From: Streptomyces sannanensis
GTDB lineage: Bacteria > Actinomycetota > Actinomycetes > Streptomycetales > Streptomycetaceae
Direction of reading: 5' to 3'
Assembly: GCF_039536205.1 (NCBI RefSeq)
Contig: NZ_BAAAYL010000001.1
Span: 6,696,001 to 6,760,000, forward strand
Length of the DNA stretch: 64,000 nucleotides
The stretch's first letter is position 1; every line of letters begins with the position of its first letter. The notes beneath the pieces were generated by a model. That model was not told the DNA's origin. It searched no databases and saw nothing but the letters and a program-made list of their open reading frames with translations. Shown one piece after another: positions 17,352 through 26,821 of the stretch. Both the position numbers and the translations under genes were made by a program.

Positions 17352-19001
17352 ATGACGAGCTCACAGCCCGCGTCGGCGAACGGCCCGAAGCGGCCCGAGA
17401 CAGCGGCCGGGGAGCGTGGCGGCGGAAGCGGGATCGCACTCCTCGTCATCGCCTCTTGCCAGTTGATGGTGGTACTGGACATCACTATCGTGAACGTCGC
17501 GCTCCCACACATCCAGAGGGCTCTGAGCTTCTCCACCGCCGGCCTCTCCTGGGTCGTGAACGCCTATGCGCTCACCTTCGGTGGTCTGCTGCTCCTCGGT
17601 GGGCGGGCCGGCGACATTCTCGGACGGCGTCGCGTTTTCGTCTTCGGTGTGCTGTTGTTCGCTGTCGCATCGTTGCTCGGTGGTCTGGCGCAGAACTCCG
17701 GCCAGCTCCTTGCCGCTCGTGCCCTGCAGGGCAGCGGCGCGGCTGTCGCCTCACCGACCGCACTCGCGCTGATCACCACGAACTTCGCCGAAGGCCCAGC
17801 TCGCAACCGGGCCTTCGGCGCCTTCGCCGCGGTTTCCGCCGGGGGAGGAGCGATCGGGCTGCTGGTGGGCGGCGTTCTGGTCGAGTGGCTGAACTGGCGC
17901 TGGATCTTCTTCGTCAATGTGCCGATCGGTGTGCTCATCGCCCTCGCAACGCCCCGCCGCATCAAGGAGTCCGCGCACCAGCCGGGACACTTCGACCTCA
18001 CCGGGGCGCTGACCTCCACCGCCGGAATGGCTTTGCTCGTCTACGGGTTCATCCGGGCCGCGCAGACCGGCTGGCGTGACGGGCTCACGCTCGCGGCGTT
18101 CGCCGCCGCGGTGGTGCTCCTCGGGGCGTTCATCGTGACGGAGCGACGCTCGACCCGGCCGATTACGCCGCTGCACATGTTCGCGGATCGCAATCGCGCC
18201 AGTACCTACGCCATCATGCTGAGTCACGCGGCCGCGATCTTCGGCATGTTCTTCTTCCTGACGCTGTTCGTGCAGAACGTCCTCGACTTCAGCCCCCTGC
18301 GGGCCGGTCTTGCGTTCCTGCCGGTCAGTGCCACCATCGCAGTGAGCGCCGCGCTGGCCTCCCGGCTCTTGCCGAGATTCGGGCCGAAGCCCTTCATGGT
18401 GGCCGGCGGCACTCTGGGCTCGGCCGGGCTGTCCTGGCTCACCCTGGTCGAGGTCCATTCCACCTACCTGGGCAGCCTCCTCGGGCCGATGCTTCTGTTC
18501 GGTCTCGGCATGGGCATGGAATTCGTGTCCCTGACGCTGACAGCCCTCTCCGGAGTTTCCCCGCGGGAGTCGGGTGCCGCCGCCGGCCTGCTGAACGCCC
18601 ACCGGCAGGTCGGTGGAGTGCTCGGACTCTCCATTCTTGTCACGGTCTTCGGCATGGCCGGCCGCAACGAGGTGCAAGACCTGATATCGCACTTTCTCGC
18701 TCGGGCCGCACCGGCGGAGCGCATCGCATTCCTGCGGACCGGCCGGCTGCCCGGCACCTGGGCCGACCAGGTGCTCACCTCGGGAGTGTCTGCGGTCTTC
18801 ATCATCGGGGCCACGTTCACCGTCGTCGCCACGCTCATCGCTCTCGTGGCCATCCAGGTGCGGCCCTCCGACCTGGCCCGCCTGCGGGGTGCGATTCCGG
18901 CCGTTCCCACGGAGTCGGCGGCGCCGGGCGCGGCCGGCGAATCCGGCAGCGGCCCGGCCGCGCGCGAACCGGGCACGGACCGGAGCGGCCGCGGCCCCTG
19001 A
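17352..19001 (+). CDS. MFS drug exporter, DHA2 (14-TM) family
   Basis: 549 residues from the ATG at 17352 (MTSSQPASANG). Family landmarks: VVLDITIVNVALPHIQ at the first helix, WVVNAYALTFGGLLLLGGRA, DILGRRRVFVFGVLL (motif A), ALQGSGAAVASPTALALI (motif C-like) and a long C-terminal half with about seven further helices. The length and helix count fit the proton-driven 14-TM EmrB/QacA exporters. The C-terminal 45 residues are Ala/Gly/Pro-rich and cytoplasmic. There is no adjacent TetR-type regulator, so its control and substrate are open. Confidence 0.93.
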   Translation: MTSSQPASANGPKRPETAAGERGGGSGIALLVIASCQLMVVLDITIVNVALPHIQRALSFSTAGLSWVVNAYALTFGGLLLLGGRAGDILGRRRVFVFGVLLFAVASLLGGLAQNSGQLLAARALQGSGAAVASPTALALITTNFAEGPARNRAFGAFAAVSAGGGAIGLLVGGVLVEWLNWRWIFFVNVPIGVLIALATPRRIKESAHQPGHFDLTGALTSTAGMALLVYGFIRAAQTGWRDGLTLAAFAAAVVLLGAFIVTERRSTRPITPLHMFADRNRASTYAIMLSHAAAIFGMFFFLTLFVQNVLDFSPLRAGLAFLPVSATIAVSAALASRLLPRFGPKPFMVAGGTLGSAGLSWLTLVEVHSTYLGSLLGPMLLFGLGMGMEFVSLTLTALSGVSPRESGAAAGLLNAHRQVGGVLGLSILVTVFGMAGRNEVQDLISHFLARAAPAERIAFLRTGRLPGTWADQVLTSGVSAVFIIGATFTVVATLIALVAIQVRPSDLARLRGAIPAVPTESAAPGAAGESGSGPAAREPGTDRSGRGP

Positions 19002-19008
19002 CGGCCGC

Positions 19009-19329
19009 TCACCCCGAGTCCGCGAGCGGCCACCCGGCACGTACGTTCCACCGGCCCCCGCGGCCGCTGAACTCGATGGCGGTCAGCGGCGGCACATCGA
19101 TCCGCCAGAACGTGCACTCAGGCGCTCCCAGTGCTCGTACGACCGCCGCGCGGACCACCTCGGGCTCGACCACGGCGAGCACCCTCCCCGGCTCGCCGGC
19201 CAGCGTGCCGAGCCAGTCGCCGACCCGCTCGCACACCGCCGGCAGCGACTCTCCACCGTGCGGCGCGCAGCCCGGGTCCGTCATCCAGGCAGAGACCGCC
19301 TTCGGCTCCGCGGCCGTGACGCCTTGCGG
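19009..19329 (-). pseudogene. C-terminal half of a histidine phosphatase
   Basis: VTAAEPKAVSAWMTDPG, then APHGGESLPAVCERVGDWLG, VLAVVEPEVVRAAVVRALGA and DVPPLTAIEFSGRGG match the second half of the histidine phosphatase (phosphoglycerate mutase-like) family. The N-terminal catalytic RHG region is absent: beyond about 19329 the minus-strand frame reads unrelated proline/arginine-rich sequence. The second catalytic histidine, expected where VVEPEVV stands, is also replaced. Judged a non-functional 5'-truncated gene. Confidence 0.75.
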
Positions 19330-19470
19330 CACTCGCCGTCCAGGTGACCCTGTGGACCGCTTACGGCCTGGTCTTCGGCCACCTCGCGGAACGCGTGCTG
19401 GAGCCCCACAGGGCCTGGGGCGCGGGCCGTGGCCGCGGGGACGGCGGCCACACCTCGCTGAAGAAGCACG

Positions 19471-19508
19471 CGAAAGGGTCCGCCGGGACGTCCCGGCGGA
19501 CCCTTTCG
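19471..19508. terminator. Strong hairpin terminator after trxB
   Basis: A perfect 18-bp inverted repeat (CGAAAGGGTCCGCCGGGA with its complement) with a 2-nt CG loop. It lies 3 bp beyond the trxB stop. The AAAGGG/CCCTTT base gives U-rich ends in both directions, so it could work for either strand. Confidence 0.9.
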
Positions 19509-19511
19509 CCT

Positions 19512-20462
19512 TCACTCTCCGTCGGCGAGGGCGGCGAGATAGCGCTCGGCGTCGAGCGCGGCCGCGCAGCCGGTGCCGGCCGCGGTGACGGCCTGCCGGT
19601 AGAGGTGGTCGACCACGTCGCCCGCGGCGAAGACGCCGGGGAGGTTCGTGCGGGTGGACGGCGGGTCGACCTTGAGATGGCCGCCCTCGCCCAGATCGAG
19701 CTGGTCCGTGAACAACTGCGTGCGCGGGTCGTAACCGATGGCCACGAACAGCCCGGTGACCGGGAGTTCGGACGTTCGACCGGTCCTTGTGTCGCGCAGG
19801 GTCAGCCCGGCGAGTGTCTGCTCGCCGTGGATCGCGGCGACCTCGCTGTTCCAGGCGAACTTGATCTTCGGGTCTGTGAAGGCCCTCTCCTGCATGGCCC
19901 GGGACGCGCGCAGGGTGTCACGGCGGTGTACGACGGTGATGGACGTGGCGAAGCGCGAGAGGAAGGTGGCCTCCTCCATCGCGGTGTCGCCACCGCCGAC
20001 CACGGCGATGTCCTGGTCCCGGAAGAAATACCCGTCGCAGGTCGCGCAGTAGGACACTCCGTGACCCGAAAGTGCCTCCTCGCCCGCCAGATTCAGTGTG
20101 CGGTGCTGTGAACCGGTGGCGATGATCACGGCCTTGGCGCGGTGGACCGCGCCCTCGGCGTCCGTGACGGTCTTGATGTCACCGGTGAGTTCGACGGCGA
20201 CCACGTCGGCCCGGACCATCTCGGCACCGAAGCGCTCGGCCTGAGCCCGCATGCCGTCCATCAGCTCCGGACCCATGACGCCGTCACGGAAGCCCGGATA
20301 GTTCTCCACCGTGGTCGTCAGCATCAGCGCACCACCGGCGGTCACCGAGCCCTCGAACACCAGTGGCCTCAGCGCGGCCCGGGCTGCGTACAGCGCGGCC
20401 GTGTACCCGGCCGGCCCGGAGCCGATGACGACGACTTGGCGGATCTCGTTCTCGGCGGTCAT
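19512..20462 (-). CDS. trxB: Thioredoxin-disulfide reductase
   Basis: 316 residues. FAD site GSGPAG (14-19), redox-active CATC (C139, C142 in [11 protein letters not shown]), NADPH site [19 protein letters not shown], and C-terminal FAD motif [20 protein letters not shown]. It reduces thioredoxin with NADPH in the cytoplasm. No thioredoxin gene is adjacent, so this is probably a paralogue separate from the usual trxB-trxA locus. GGAGG precedes the ATG and a strong terminator follows. It is divergent from the HxlR regulator. Confidence 0.95.
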   Translation of the reverse strand: MTAENEIRQVVVIGSGPAGYTAALYAARAALRPLVFEGSVTAGGALMLTTTVENYPGFRDGVMGPELMDGMRAQAERFGAEMVRADVVAVELTGDIKTVTDAEGAVHRAKAVIIATGSQHRTLNLAGEEALSGHGVSYCATCDGYFFRDQDIAVVGGGDTAMEEATFLSRFATSITVVHRRDTLRASRAMQERAFTDPKIKFAWNSEVAAIHGEQTLAGLTLRDTRTGRTSELPVTGLFVAIGYDPRTQLFTDQLDLGEGGHLKVDPPSTRTNLPGVFAAGDVVDHLYRQAVTAAGTGCAAALDAERYLAALADGE

Positions 20463-20554
20463 GTGCGCTGCCTCCGGTACGGTGACGTCAGCCTACGCTG
20501 ATCCGGTGCCGTGCTCCGCGGGAAGCGGGCCCGCACTGATCTACTGTGGACGTC

Positions 20555-21013
20555 ATGGCGTCATCCGGCATTCCACGGCCCTGTTCCATCGCCGACACAC
20601 TCGGCGTCATCGGGGAGAAGTACTCGCTGCTCGTTTTGCGCGAGGTCCTTTTCGGCGTCAACCGCTTCGACTCGATCGTGCGCAACATCGGCGCGCCCCG
20701 CGATGTGCTCGCCGCACGGCTGCGCAGGCTCGCGGACGCGGGCGTCCTGGAGAAGAAGCTCTACAACGAGCGCCCGGCCCGGTACGAGTACCACGCCACC
20801 GCGGTCGGCCGGGAGCTGCGGCCCGTACTTCTCATGCTGAAGGAGTGGGGCGACCGCCACCTCGCGGACGTCCCGCCGCTCGTCTGGGAACACTCCTGCG
20901 GTGCCGACCTCGACCCGGCGATCATGTGCCGGGCCTGCGGAGAGCAGGTCCGTACCGCCGACCTCACGCCTCGTTTCCAGGTCCCCGGCTGGACGGCACA
21001 AGGGGCTTCCTGA
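20555..21013 (+). CDS. HxlR-family transcriptional regulator
   Basis: 152 residues from the ATG at 20555; a GTG at 20546 would add three residues. Winged-helix HxlR core: SIADTLGVIGEKYSLLVLRE, FDSIVRNIGAPRDVLAARLR, LADAGVLEKKLYNERPARYE and RELRPVLLMLKEWGDRH. The C terminus adds a cysteine-containing segment (HSCGADL and IMCRACGEQV) that could bind zinc. TACTGT lies 6 nt before the ATG, compatible with a leaderless transcript. Regulation of the dehydrogenase gene just downstream is possible but unproven. Confidence 0.88.
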   Translation: MASSGIPRPCSIADTLGVIGEKYSLLVLREVLFGVNRFDSIVRNIGAPRDVLAARLRRLADAGVLEKKLYNERPARYEYHATAVGRELRPVLLMLKEWGDRHLADVPPLVWEHSCGADLDPAIMCRACGEQVRTADLTPRFQVPGWTAQGAS

Positions 21014-21121
21014 CGCGCGTCCGGACCGGGGGCTCACTACGGGCTCGGTTCGCCTCCCCGCGTTGCGCTGCCGGGCCCGGCGCGGCAGGGTCGAAGCATC
21101 GAGGCCGAGGAGGATGCAGTC

Positions 21122-22525
21122 ATGCCCATCGCGACGGTGAATCCCGCGAACGGTGAGACGCTCAAGACGTTCGATCCACTGGGGGCCGAGGAGATCGAAC
21201 GGCGCCTGGCGACCGCCGAAGCGGCGTTCAGGACATACCGCACCACCGACTTCGCCGAACGCGCACGGCTCCTCAACCGCGCCGCCGACCTCCTGGAACA
21301 GGATCAGCAGGACATCGCCCGGACCATGACCACCGAGATGGGCAAGCCCATCGCGGCCGCCCGGGCGGAGGCGGCCAAGTGCGTCAAGGCGATGCGCTGG
21401 TACGCGCGGAACGCGGAGGAACTCCTGGCGGACGAGCACCCCTCACCCGCCGATGTGAAGGACGCGGGCGCGTCCCGCGCCACCGTCCACTACCGGCCGC
21501 TCGGCGTGATCCTGGCCGTGATGCCCTGGAACTTCCCCCTCTGGCAGGTCGTACGCTTCATGGCCCCCGCTCTGATGGCGGGCAACGTCGGACTGCTCAA
21601 GCACGCCTCGAACGTGCCGCAGACCGCGCTGTACCTGGAGGACCTCATCCGCCGGGCCGGTTACCCGGAAGGGTGCTTCCAGACACTGCTGGTGGGCGCG
21701 GGCGCCGTCGAGGGCATCCTGCGCGACCCACGCGTGGCCGCGGCGACACTGACCGGGAGCGAGCCGGCCGGGCGGTCGGTCGCGGCGATCGCCGGTGACG
21801 AGGTCAAGAAGACGGTCCTGGAACTGGGCGGCAGCGACCCCTTCGTGGTGATGCCGTCCGCCGACATCGATCAGGCCGCCCGGACCGCGGTCACCGCCAG
21901 GGTGCAGAACAACGGGCAGTCCTGCATCGCGGCCAAGCGGTTCATCGTTCATACGGACGTCTATGACGCGTTCACGGAACGCTTCACCGCACGGATGCAG
22001 GAGCTGACCGTGGGTGACCCGATGCACGACGCCACGGACGTCGGCCCCTTGGCCACCGAGCAGGGCCGCGCCGATGTGGAGGCCCTCGTGGACGACGCAC
22101 TGAGCCACGGCGCGAGGGTCCTGTGCGGCGCGCAGCGCCCCGAGGGACTGGAACAGGGCTGGTACTACGCCCCGACGGTCCTCGCCGGCATCACCGACAG
22201 CATGCGGATCCACAGGGAGGAGGCGTTCGGGCCGGTGGCCACGCTCTACCGGGTAACGGACGTCGACGAGGCCGTGGCGCTGGCCAACGACTCGCCCTTC
22301 GGGCTGAGCTCCAACGTATGGACCCGGGACGAGGCCGAGGTACGCCGCTTCGTACGCGACCTGGAGGCGGGCGGCGTGTTCTTCAACGGCATGACCGCTT
22401 CCCACCCTGCGCTGCCCTTCGGCGGAGTGAAGCGCTCCGGGTACGGCCGGGAGCTCTCGGGCCACGGCATCCGGGAATTCTGCAACACGACCACGGTCTG
22501 GCACGGACCCGAGAAGGCCGGGTGA
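21122..22525 (+). CDS. Succinate-semialdehyde dehydrogenase-like ALDH
   Basis: 467 residues, strong GAGGAGG site before the ATG. Aldehyde dehydrogenase superfamily: VILAVMPWNFPLWQVVRF (cofactor), TVLELGGSDPFVVMPSADID (catalytic Glu), NNGQSCIAAKRFIVHTD (catalytic Cys), EEAFGPVATLYRV and PFGGVKRSGYGRELS. The short form and NNGQSCIAAKRF match GabD1-type succinate-semialdehyde dehydrogenases, which make succinate from the semialdehyde in the GABA shunt. Cofactor preference cannot be assigned. It is followed by a terminator hairpin. Confidence 0.9.
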   Translation: MPIATVNPANGETLKTFDPLGAEEIERRLATAEAAFRTYRTTDFAERARLLNRAADLLEQDQQDIARTMTTEMGKPIAAARAEAAKCVKAMRWYARNAEELLADEHPSPADVKDAGASRATVHYRPLGVILAVMPWNFPLWQVVRFMAPALMAGNVGLLKHASNVPQTALYLEDLIRRAGYPEGCFQTLLVGAGAVEGILRDPRVAAATLTGSEPAGRSVAAIAGDEVKKTVLELGGSDPFVVMPSADIDQAARTAVTARVQNNGQSCIAAKRFIVHTDVYDAFTERFTARMQELTVGDPMHDATDVGPLATEQGRADVEALVDDALSHGARVLCGAQRPEGLEQGWYYAPTVLAGITDSMRIHREEAFGPVATLYRVTDVDEAVALANDSPFGLSSNVWTRDEAEVRRFVRDLEAGGVFFNGMTASHPALPFGGVKRSGYGRELSGHGIREFCNTTTVWHGPEKAG

Positions 22526-22620
22526 GCGGCCCCGCGTCTCAGTCATTCCGGCTGGCCAGCACCACCGCCAAGCGCAAGGCCGCTGCCGCCTGACCCACCA
22601 ACTGCAACACCAACCGCCGC

Positions 22621-22648
22621 GGGCGGGCGCCGAACAAGGCGCCCGCCC
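22621..22648. terminator. Hairpin terminator after the dehydrogenase
   Basis: An 11-bp GC stem (GGGCGGGCGCC with its complement) with a GAACAA loop, about 95 bp after the dehydrogenase stop. The frame between (ending SFRLASTTAKRKAAAA at 22593) may be the tail of another lost gene. Confidence 0.7.
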
Positions 22649-22652
22649 CGTT

Positions 22653-22877
22653 CGCATCGGGTGCGCCGAACTGCACGGCCGGGACGCGCTGTACGAGACG
22701 TACGCCCCACAGTTCGCCGAGGACCGCTGCCGGGCGGAGATCGCCGGACGGCTCACCGAGGGCGACTGGGCGGTCGACCACGAGATCGCCCATGGCGTCG
22801 ACGACACACCGGTCCGGGTCCTGGCCGCCTACCGGGTGCGCGGCGGGCTGATCGACCGTGTCGACTTCCTGGGCTGA
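22653..22877 (+). pseudogene. C-terminal fragment of an NTF2/SnoaL-like protein
   Basis: A frame without a start reads RIGCAELHGRDALYETYAPQ, then CRAEIAGRLTEGDWAVDHEI, then VLAAYRVRGGLIDRVDFLG and a stop. This is the second half of a nuclear-transport-factor-2-like (steroid isomerase/SnoaL type) domain. The N-terminal helices are lost, and the terminator hairpin at 22621 lies across the break. Confidence 0.7.
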
Positions 22878-22887
22878 GCCCACGCCC

Positions 22888-23733
22888 TCAGGGCTCGTCG
22901 TACTTCCGGCGAAGCCGTCGCTGGGTGAGCAGTTCATGGATGAGACGCCCGACGAGCGCACCTCCGTAGACCACCACGCCGATCCCCACGAGCCAGGACT
23001 GCAGGACCAGGACCGTTCCGAACGGTCCGTACATCACCGCGTTGGAGGCGATCTGCGGCGAGAAGACGAGCTGGGAGAAGATCCTCAGGCCGAGCAGGGC
23101 CACCGCGGTCACCACGGCCCCGGGCAGCAGGGCCCGCCAGCGGATCCGGGCACAGAGCAGGATCCACTGGGACCACCAGAAGAACAGGCACGTGCCGACC
23201 AGATCGCTCAGCCCGATGAGCATCGCCCGGAGCGGATTCTCCCTGGGCGGGGGAATGTTGACGAAGAGCACCAGGGAGAAGACGAGCACGGCCAGCCAGA
23301 CGACATGCCGCCACATGGTGTGCCAGCGGGCCGCCGGCAGGTCCCAGACCTTTTCGTAACCGGTCTGCACGACGGATCCGAAGGTCACCCCGAACACCGC
23401 GAGCGCGGCGAGACCGAACGACGTCGTCTGCTTCCATGTTCTTTCCGGCACGTTGAACAGACGCGCGATCTCGTCCTGGGACGACGCCGACACCCCCAGA
23501 CCCTGCCCCAGCCACCGGGCGAACCCCTTTCCGCTCGCGGGGTCGGCCGCTGCCACGACGATCAGCAACGGCACCAGGGTCAGGAACCCGAGCGCGGCGA
23601 AGCCCATGGCGCGATGCATCAGCTCCATCTCACGGCCGCGGTAATAAGCGAGGCCGATCGGAGAGGCAAGGATCCTGCGATGCAGGTACCGGAACCCGTG
23701 CACGTGGTGCGTCCCGAAACGCTTCAGGGGCAT
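22888..23733 (-). CDS. YihY/virulence factor BrkB family membrane protein
   Basis: 281 residues with about six transmembrane helices. Family landmarks: YYRGREMELMHRAMGFAALG then FLTLVPLLIVVAA, GSVVQTGYEKVWDLPAARWH, VVWLAVLVFSLVLFVNIPPP and IFSQLVFSPQIASNAVMYGP followed by FGTVLVLQSWL. Members were once called ribonuclease BN and have no agreed function. The start overlaps by 10 bp the end of the broken NmrA-like gene upstream. Confidence 0.88.
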   Translation of the reverse strand: MPLKRFGTHHVHGFRYLHRRILASPIGLAYYRGREMELMHRAMGFAALGFLTLVPLLIVVAAADPASGKGFARWLGQGLGVSASSQDEIARLFNVPERTWKQTTSFGLAALAVFGVTFGSVVQTGYEKVWDLPAARWHTMWRHVVWLAVLVFSLVLFVNIPPPRENPLRAMLIGLSDLVGTCLFFWWSQWILLCARIRWRALLPGAVVTAVALLGLRIFSQLVFSPQIASNAVMYGPFGTVLVLQSWLVGIGVVVYGGALVGRLIHELLTQRRLRRKYDEP

Positions 23734-24671
23734 GTGTCGTCGACTACCCGGAAGAGAGCCGCGACTCGTCCGGCGTACGTCCGGATGGACGACCCGGCTT
23801 GTTCAGCCACCGGGCAGCAGATGACGTAGCTGCTGGGATGCTCCGTCAGATACTCGCCGAAGGACCGCGCCGGACGGTCCGTCAGATGAGACACCACATC
23901 GGAGACGGCACTCATCTCGCCGACGGCCACAGCCTCGTAGGAGGTCACCCAGCCGGTCACCTCCCAGTCCTCGGCCCCGTACCCCGCCCGTGAGGCACAG
24001 GACTCCTCGCGTGTCTCGGGAACGTACCGCAGGGTGCGCCCGGCGAACCGGCTCAGCTCCTCCGCAGCCTCGGCCGGCGTCAGCGCCTCCGGCCCGGTGA
24101 CGTCGTACACGGCACCGTCATGCCCCTCGCCCGACAGCACGGCTACGGCCACATCGGCGATGTCCTCGTGTGCCACCGCCGACACTCGTCCGTCGCCGGC
24201 CGGGCCGCGGATCACACCGTCGCTGCCGGCCATGGCCGGCAGCCCCCAGGTACCAGCTGTCCCGCAGAAACGTATGGCGCAGCCCCGTGGAGCGGAGGTA
24301 CTCCTCGGTGTACCAGTGGTCGCGGGCGAAGGTGACGGTCGCGTCCGGCGCCGCGCCGAGGAACGACACGTACACGATCCGCCCGACTCCCGCCGCGACC
24401 GCGGCGTCGACGGCGCTGCCATGGTCCCGCACCCGCTCGGTCCCTCGTACGCCGAGACGAGGAACAAGGTGTGCACACCTTCCAGGGCGCGCCGCATGGA
24501 CGCCCCGTCGCCGTATACGGCGGACGGCGCCGCCGCCGCCCCGGGAAGTAGCGGCAGCCTGGACGGCACACGGCCGAGCAGCCGCATGGTGAGGTCCGCC
24601 TCGCAGCGGCCTCGCGCGACCAGGCCGCCGCGGCGGCCGCCCGCTCCGGCGACGGCGACCGATGGGCGCAC
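23724..24671 (-). pseudogene. NmrA-like NAD(P)-binding oxidoreductase with two frameshifts
   Basis: The N terminus (GTG at 24671) has a Rossmann opening VAVAGAGGRRGGLVAR and MRRALEGVHTLFLVSAYEG. Near 24445 the family sequence moves to another frame (VDAAVAAGVGRIVYVSFLGA, DHWYTEEYLRSTGLRHTFLR). Near 24245 it returns (LPAMAGSDGVIRGPAGDGRV, AHEDIADVAVAVLSG, YDVTGPEALTPAEAAEELSR). The two shifts restore the frame but garble about 65 residues including the NAD-domain core. Either a decayed gene or two sequencing errors; the first is favoured by the many other remnants nearby. Confidence 0.8.
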
Positions 24672-24713
24672 GGTCTGCCCTTTCCCCGCGACGGCGGTAC
24701 GCGAACCTCGGCC

Positions 24714-25814
24714 CTACGGATGGGCCCGTTGTCCCCCGGTCGAGTCGAGGAGGATCTGCGCGATGTCGGAGGTGAACACGGCAGCCCCGGCCGTGATCTG
24801 CCGCTCGCGGGCCGGGCCGGGGTGAACGAGAGCGGTGAGCCGGTCGCGCAGCGCGCCGGCATCAGGCGCGTACGCGGACACTCCGGCCGCCGCCATGGCG
24901 CGAACGCCCTCCGCCCCATGACCCGGGATGGGCCGGTATCCGACGACCGGGAGACCGGCGGCGAGTGCCTGGACCGCGGTCTGGCCGGCCGCGTTGTCCA
25001 CCAGTGCGCCTGCGGCACCCATCAGATCGGCCAGATCAGTCACCCAGCTCAGCGCCAGCACGTCCGGCGTCTTCGACATGCGCAGCCGCAGCCGATCGTC
25101 GCGGCCGCACAGGATCACCGGGAGACAGCCCGTGTCCGCGATCAGCCGCGCCGTCGCCGCGAGGTCCGAGGCCACTCCCCAGGCTCCGGTGCTCACCAGC
25201 ACGGGCGTGCGCCCCGGAGCGTACGAATCCAGGACCCTCGGCCAGTGCACGGGTTCCCTGCCACGGAGCCGGAACTCCGACGGCACCACCGGCCCCGTGG
25301 CAAACGCCGAGCGGCCCCCGTGCTCGCGCACCCGGGCCGCCGCCGTCCCGGTCACGCACAGGTGCAGATCGTTGCCGGGGTGCACCCACTGCCGGTGTGC
25401 CGCGAAGTCGGTGACGAAGACCGCACTGGGCACCGTCAGCGTGCCGCTCGCCCTGAGTCTTCCCGTGACCTGCGCCGCCAGATGGAAGGTCGCGACCACG
25501 GCGTCGGCTCGGCATTCGGCGACGGTGTCCAGCAGCCGGCGCTCCGCCGTCACCGCCAGGGGCGCTGTGCCCGGCCGGACCGGCCCGTCGCGGAAGAACG
25601 CCGCATAGACGGCGCCGTACAGCCAGGGAAAGTGGCGCACCGTCAGCCGGTACGACTCGCGCAGGGCCGGCCCGGCACCGCGCGGCAGCAGCTCGAGTAC
25701 GTCGCAACGGGCCACGCGGTGACCGCGGGACCGCAGCCGCCGGGCCAGTTCACCGGCCACGGTGTCATGACCCGCACCCATGCTCGCGCTGACGATCAGA
25801 AGGCGTCGCTCCAT
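24714..25814 (-). CDS. MGDG-synthase-like glycosyltransferase
   Basis: 366 residues from the ATG at 25814 (MERRLLIVSASMGAGHDTVA). The N-terminal domain has the MGDG_synth opening SMGAGHDTVAGELARRL and AVVATFHLAAQVTGRL. The C-terminal nucleotide-sugar domain shows VLVSTGAWGVASDLAATARL, LALSWVTDLADLMGAAGALV and AAGQTAVQALAAGLPVVGYR, a GT28-like arrangement. Such enzymes move a sugar from a UDP-sugar to diacylglycerol at the membrane surface. It is divergent from the SDR-DMT-deacetylase operon, suggesting a joint role in making or remodelling a glycolipid (inferred). Confidence 0.85.
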   Translation of the reverse strand: MERRLLIVSASMGAGHDTVAGELARRLRSRGHRVARCDVLELLPRGAGPALRESYRLTVRHFPWLYGAVYAAFFRDGPVRPGTAPLAVTAERRLLDTVAECRADAVVATFHLAAQVTGRLRASGTLTVPSAVFVTDFAAHRQWVHPGNDLHLCVTGTAAARVREHGGRSAFATGPVVPSEFRLRGREPVHWPRVLDSYAPGRTPVLVSTGAWGVASDLAATARLIADTGCLPVILCGRDDRLRLRMSKTPDVLALSWVTDLADLMGAAGALVDNAAGQTAVQALAAGLPVVGYRPIPGHGAEGVRAMAAAGVSAYAPDAGALRDRLTALVHPGPARERQITAGAAVFTSDIAQILLDSTGGQRAHP

Positions 25815-25999
25815 GAGGCTCCAAGGACGGGGTGCCCACAAGCCAACAGCCGGCGCCCGGCCCCCGCACCCCGGGCACACCCGCACCGCGCCTGTTCGGG
25901 TGGAAAACGGGCGGCTGCGCCGTACCCCTGCCACACGCGCCGCACGCTCCGGCGGAGTATCGGCACGACGGCAGCCTCGGCGGATCCGAAGGACGGCAG

Positions 26000-26806
26000 A
26001 TGCTCGACAGGCACGACACCAGCTCCTCGCGCCGGAAGGCCACCCCCCGCGCATCCCATGCCCGGCGGGTGGTGCTGATCACCGGGGCATCCTCCGGAAT
26101 CGGGGCCGCGACCGCGGAACGGCTGGCCGCCGAGGGCCGCTGGGAGCTGCTGCTGAACGGGCGCGACGAGACGCGTCTGGCCCGTGTCGCGGCGGACACG
26201 GCAGGCACCGCGATTCCTGGGGACCTGACGGAGGAAGGCGGTTGCGCGCGGCTGGCGGAGGAGGCGGTGAGACACTCGGGCCGGGTGGATGTGCTGATCA
26301 CTGCGGCGGGCATCGGCTGGGCAGGCCCGTTTGCCACCATGCCCCCGGACAGCATCGACCCCGTGCTCGACACCAACCTCAGGGCGGTACTGCGGCTGGT
26401 GCGGGAGGTACTGCCCGGGATGGTGACCCGCCGCCGCGGCCATGTGGTGCTGATCGGCTCGCTCGTGGCACGCCTCGGGGTGCGGGGGGAAGCCGTGTAC
26501 TCGGCGTCGAAGGGCGCCCTGGTGCCGTTCGCGGACAGTCTGCGCTACGAACTCGCGGGCAGCGGGGTGCACGTGTCGATGGTGCTGCCAGGAGTGGTGG
26601 ACACGCCGTTCTTCACCACCCGAGGGGTGCCGTACCACCGCGACTGGCCCCGTCCGGTGGCGCCGCAGCGCGTGGCCGACGCGGTCTGCGGGGTTCTGCG
26701 GCACCACCGGGACGAGGTGTACGTGCCGACCTGGCTGAACCTGCCCGTACGCGTGTCGGGGACGGTCCCGAGCCTGTTCAGGAGACTGGCCACGCGGTTC
26801 GGCTGA
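26000..26806 (+). CDS. Short-chain dehydrogenase/reductase
   Basis: 268 residues from the ATG at 26000. Classical SDR features: VVLITGASSGIGAATAERL (cofactor binding), ITAAGIGWAGPFATMP, HVVLIGSLVARLGVRGEAVY with YSASKGALVPFADSLRYEL (catalytic Ser, Tyr, Lys) and VSMVLPGVVDTPFF. First gene of a tight operon: 15 bp to the transporter gene, which overlaps the deacetylase gene. The substrate is unknown; the context suggests lipid or sugar modification. Confidence 0.9.
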   Translation: MLDRHDTSSSRRKATPRASHARRVVLITGASSGIGAATAERLAAEGRWELLLNGRDETRLARVAADTAGTAIPGDLTEEGGCARLAEEAVRHSGRVDVLITAAGIGWAGPFATMPPDSIDPVLDTNLRAVLRLVREVLPGMVTRRRGHVVLIGSLVARLGVRGEAVYSASKGALVPFADSLRYELAGSGVHVSMVLPGVVDTPFFTTRGVPYHRDWPRPVAPQRVADAVCGVLRHHRDEVYVPTWLNLPVRVSGTVPSLFRRLATRFG

Positions 26807-26821
26807 CGGACGGGCAGGGTC

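Noticed and set aside
16499..18079. A 526-codon plus-strand frame across DUF5133 and the MFS start
   Set aside because: Arg/Pro-rich shadow overlapping two supported genes in other frames.
19330..19460. Plus-strand frame VTLWTAYGLVFGHLAERV as a membrane-protein fragment
   Set aside because: Only about 20 residues look protein-like, too short to assign to a family.
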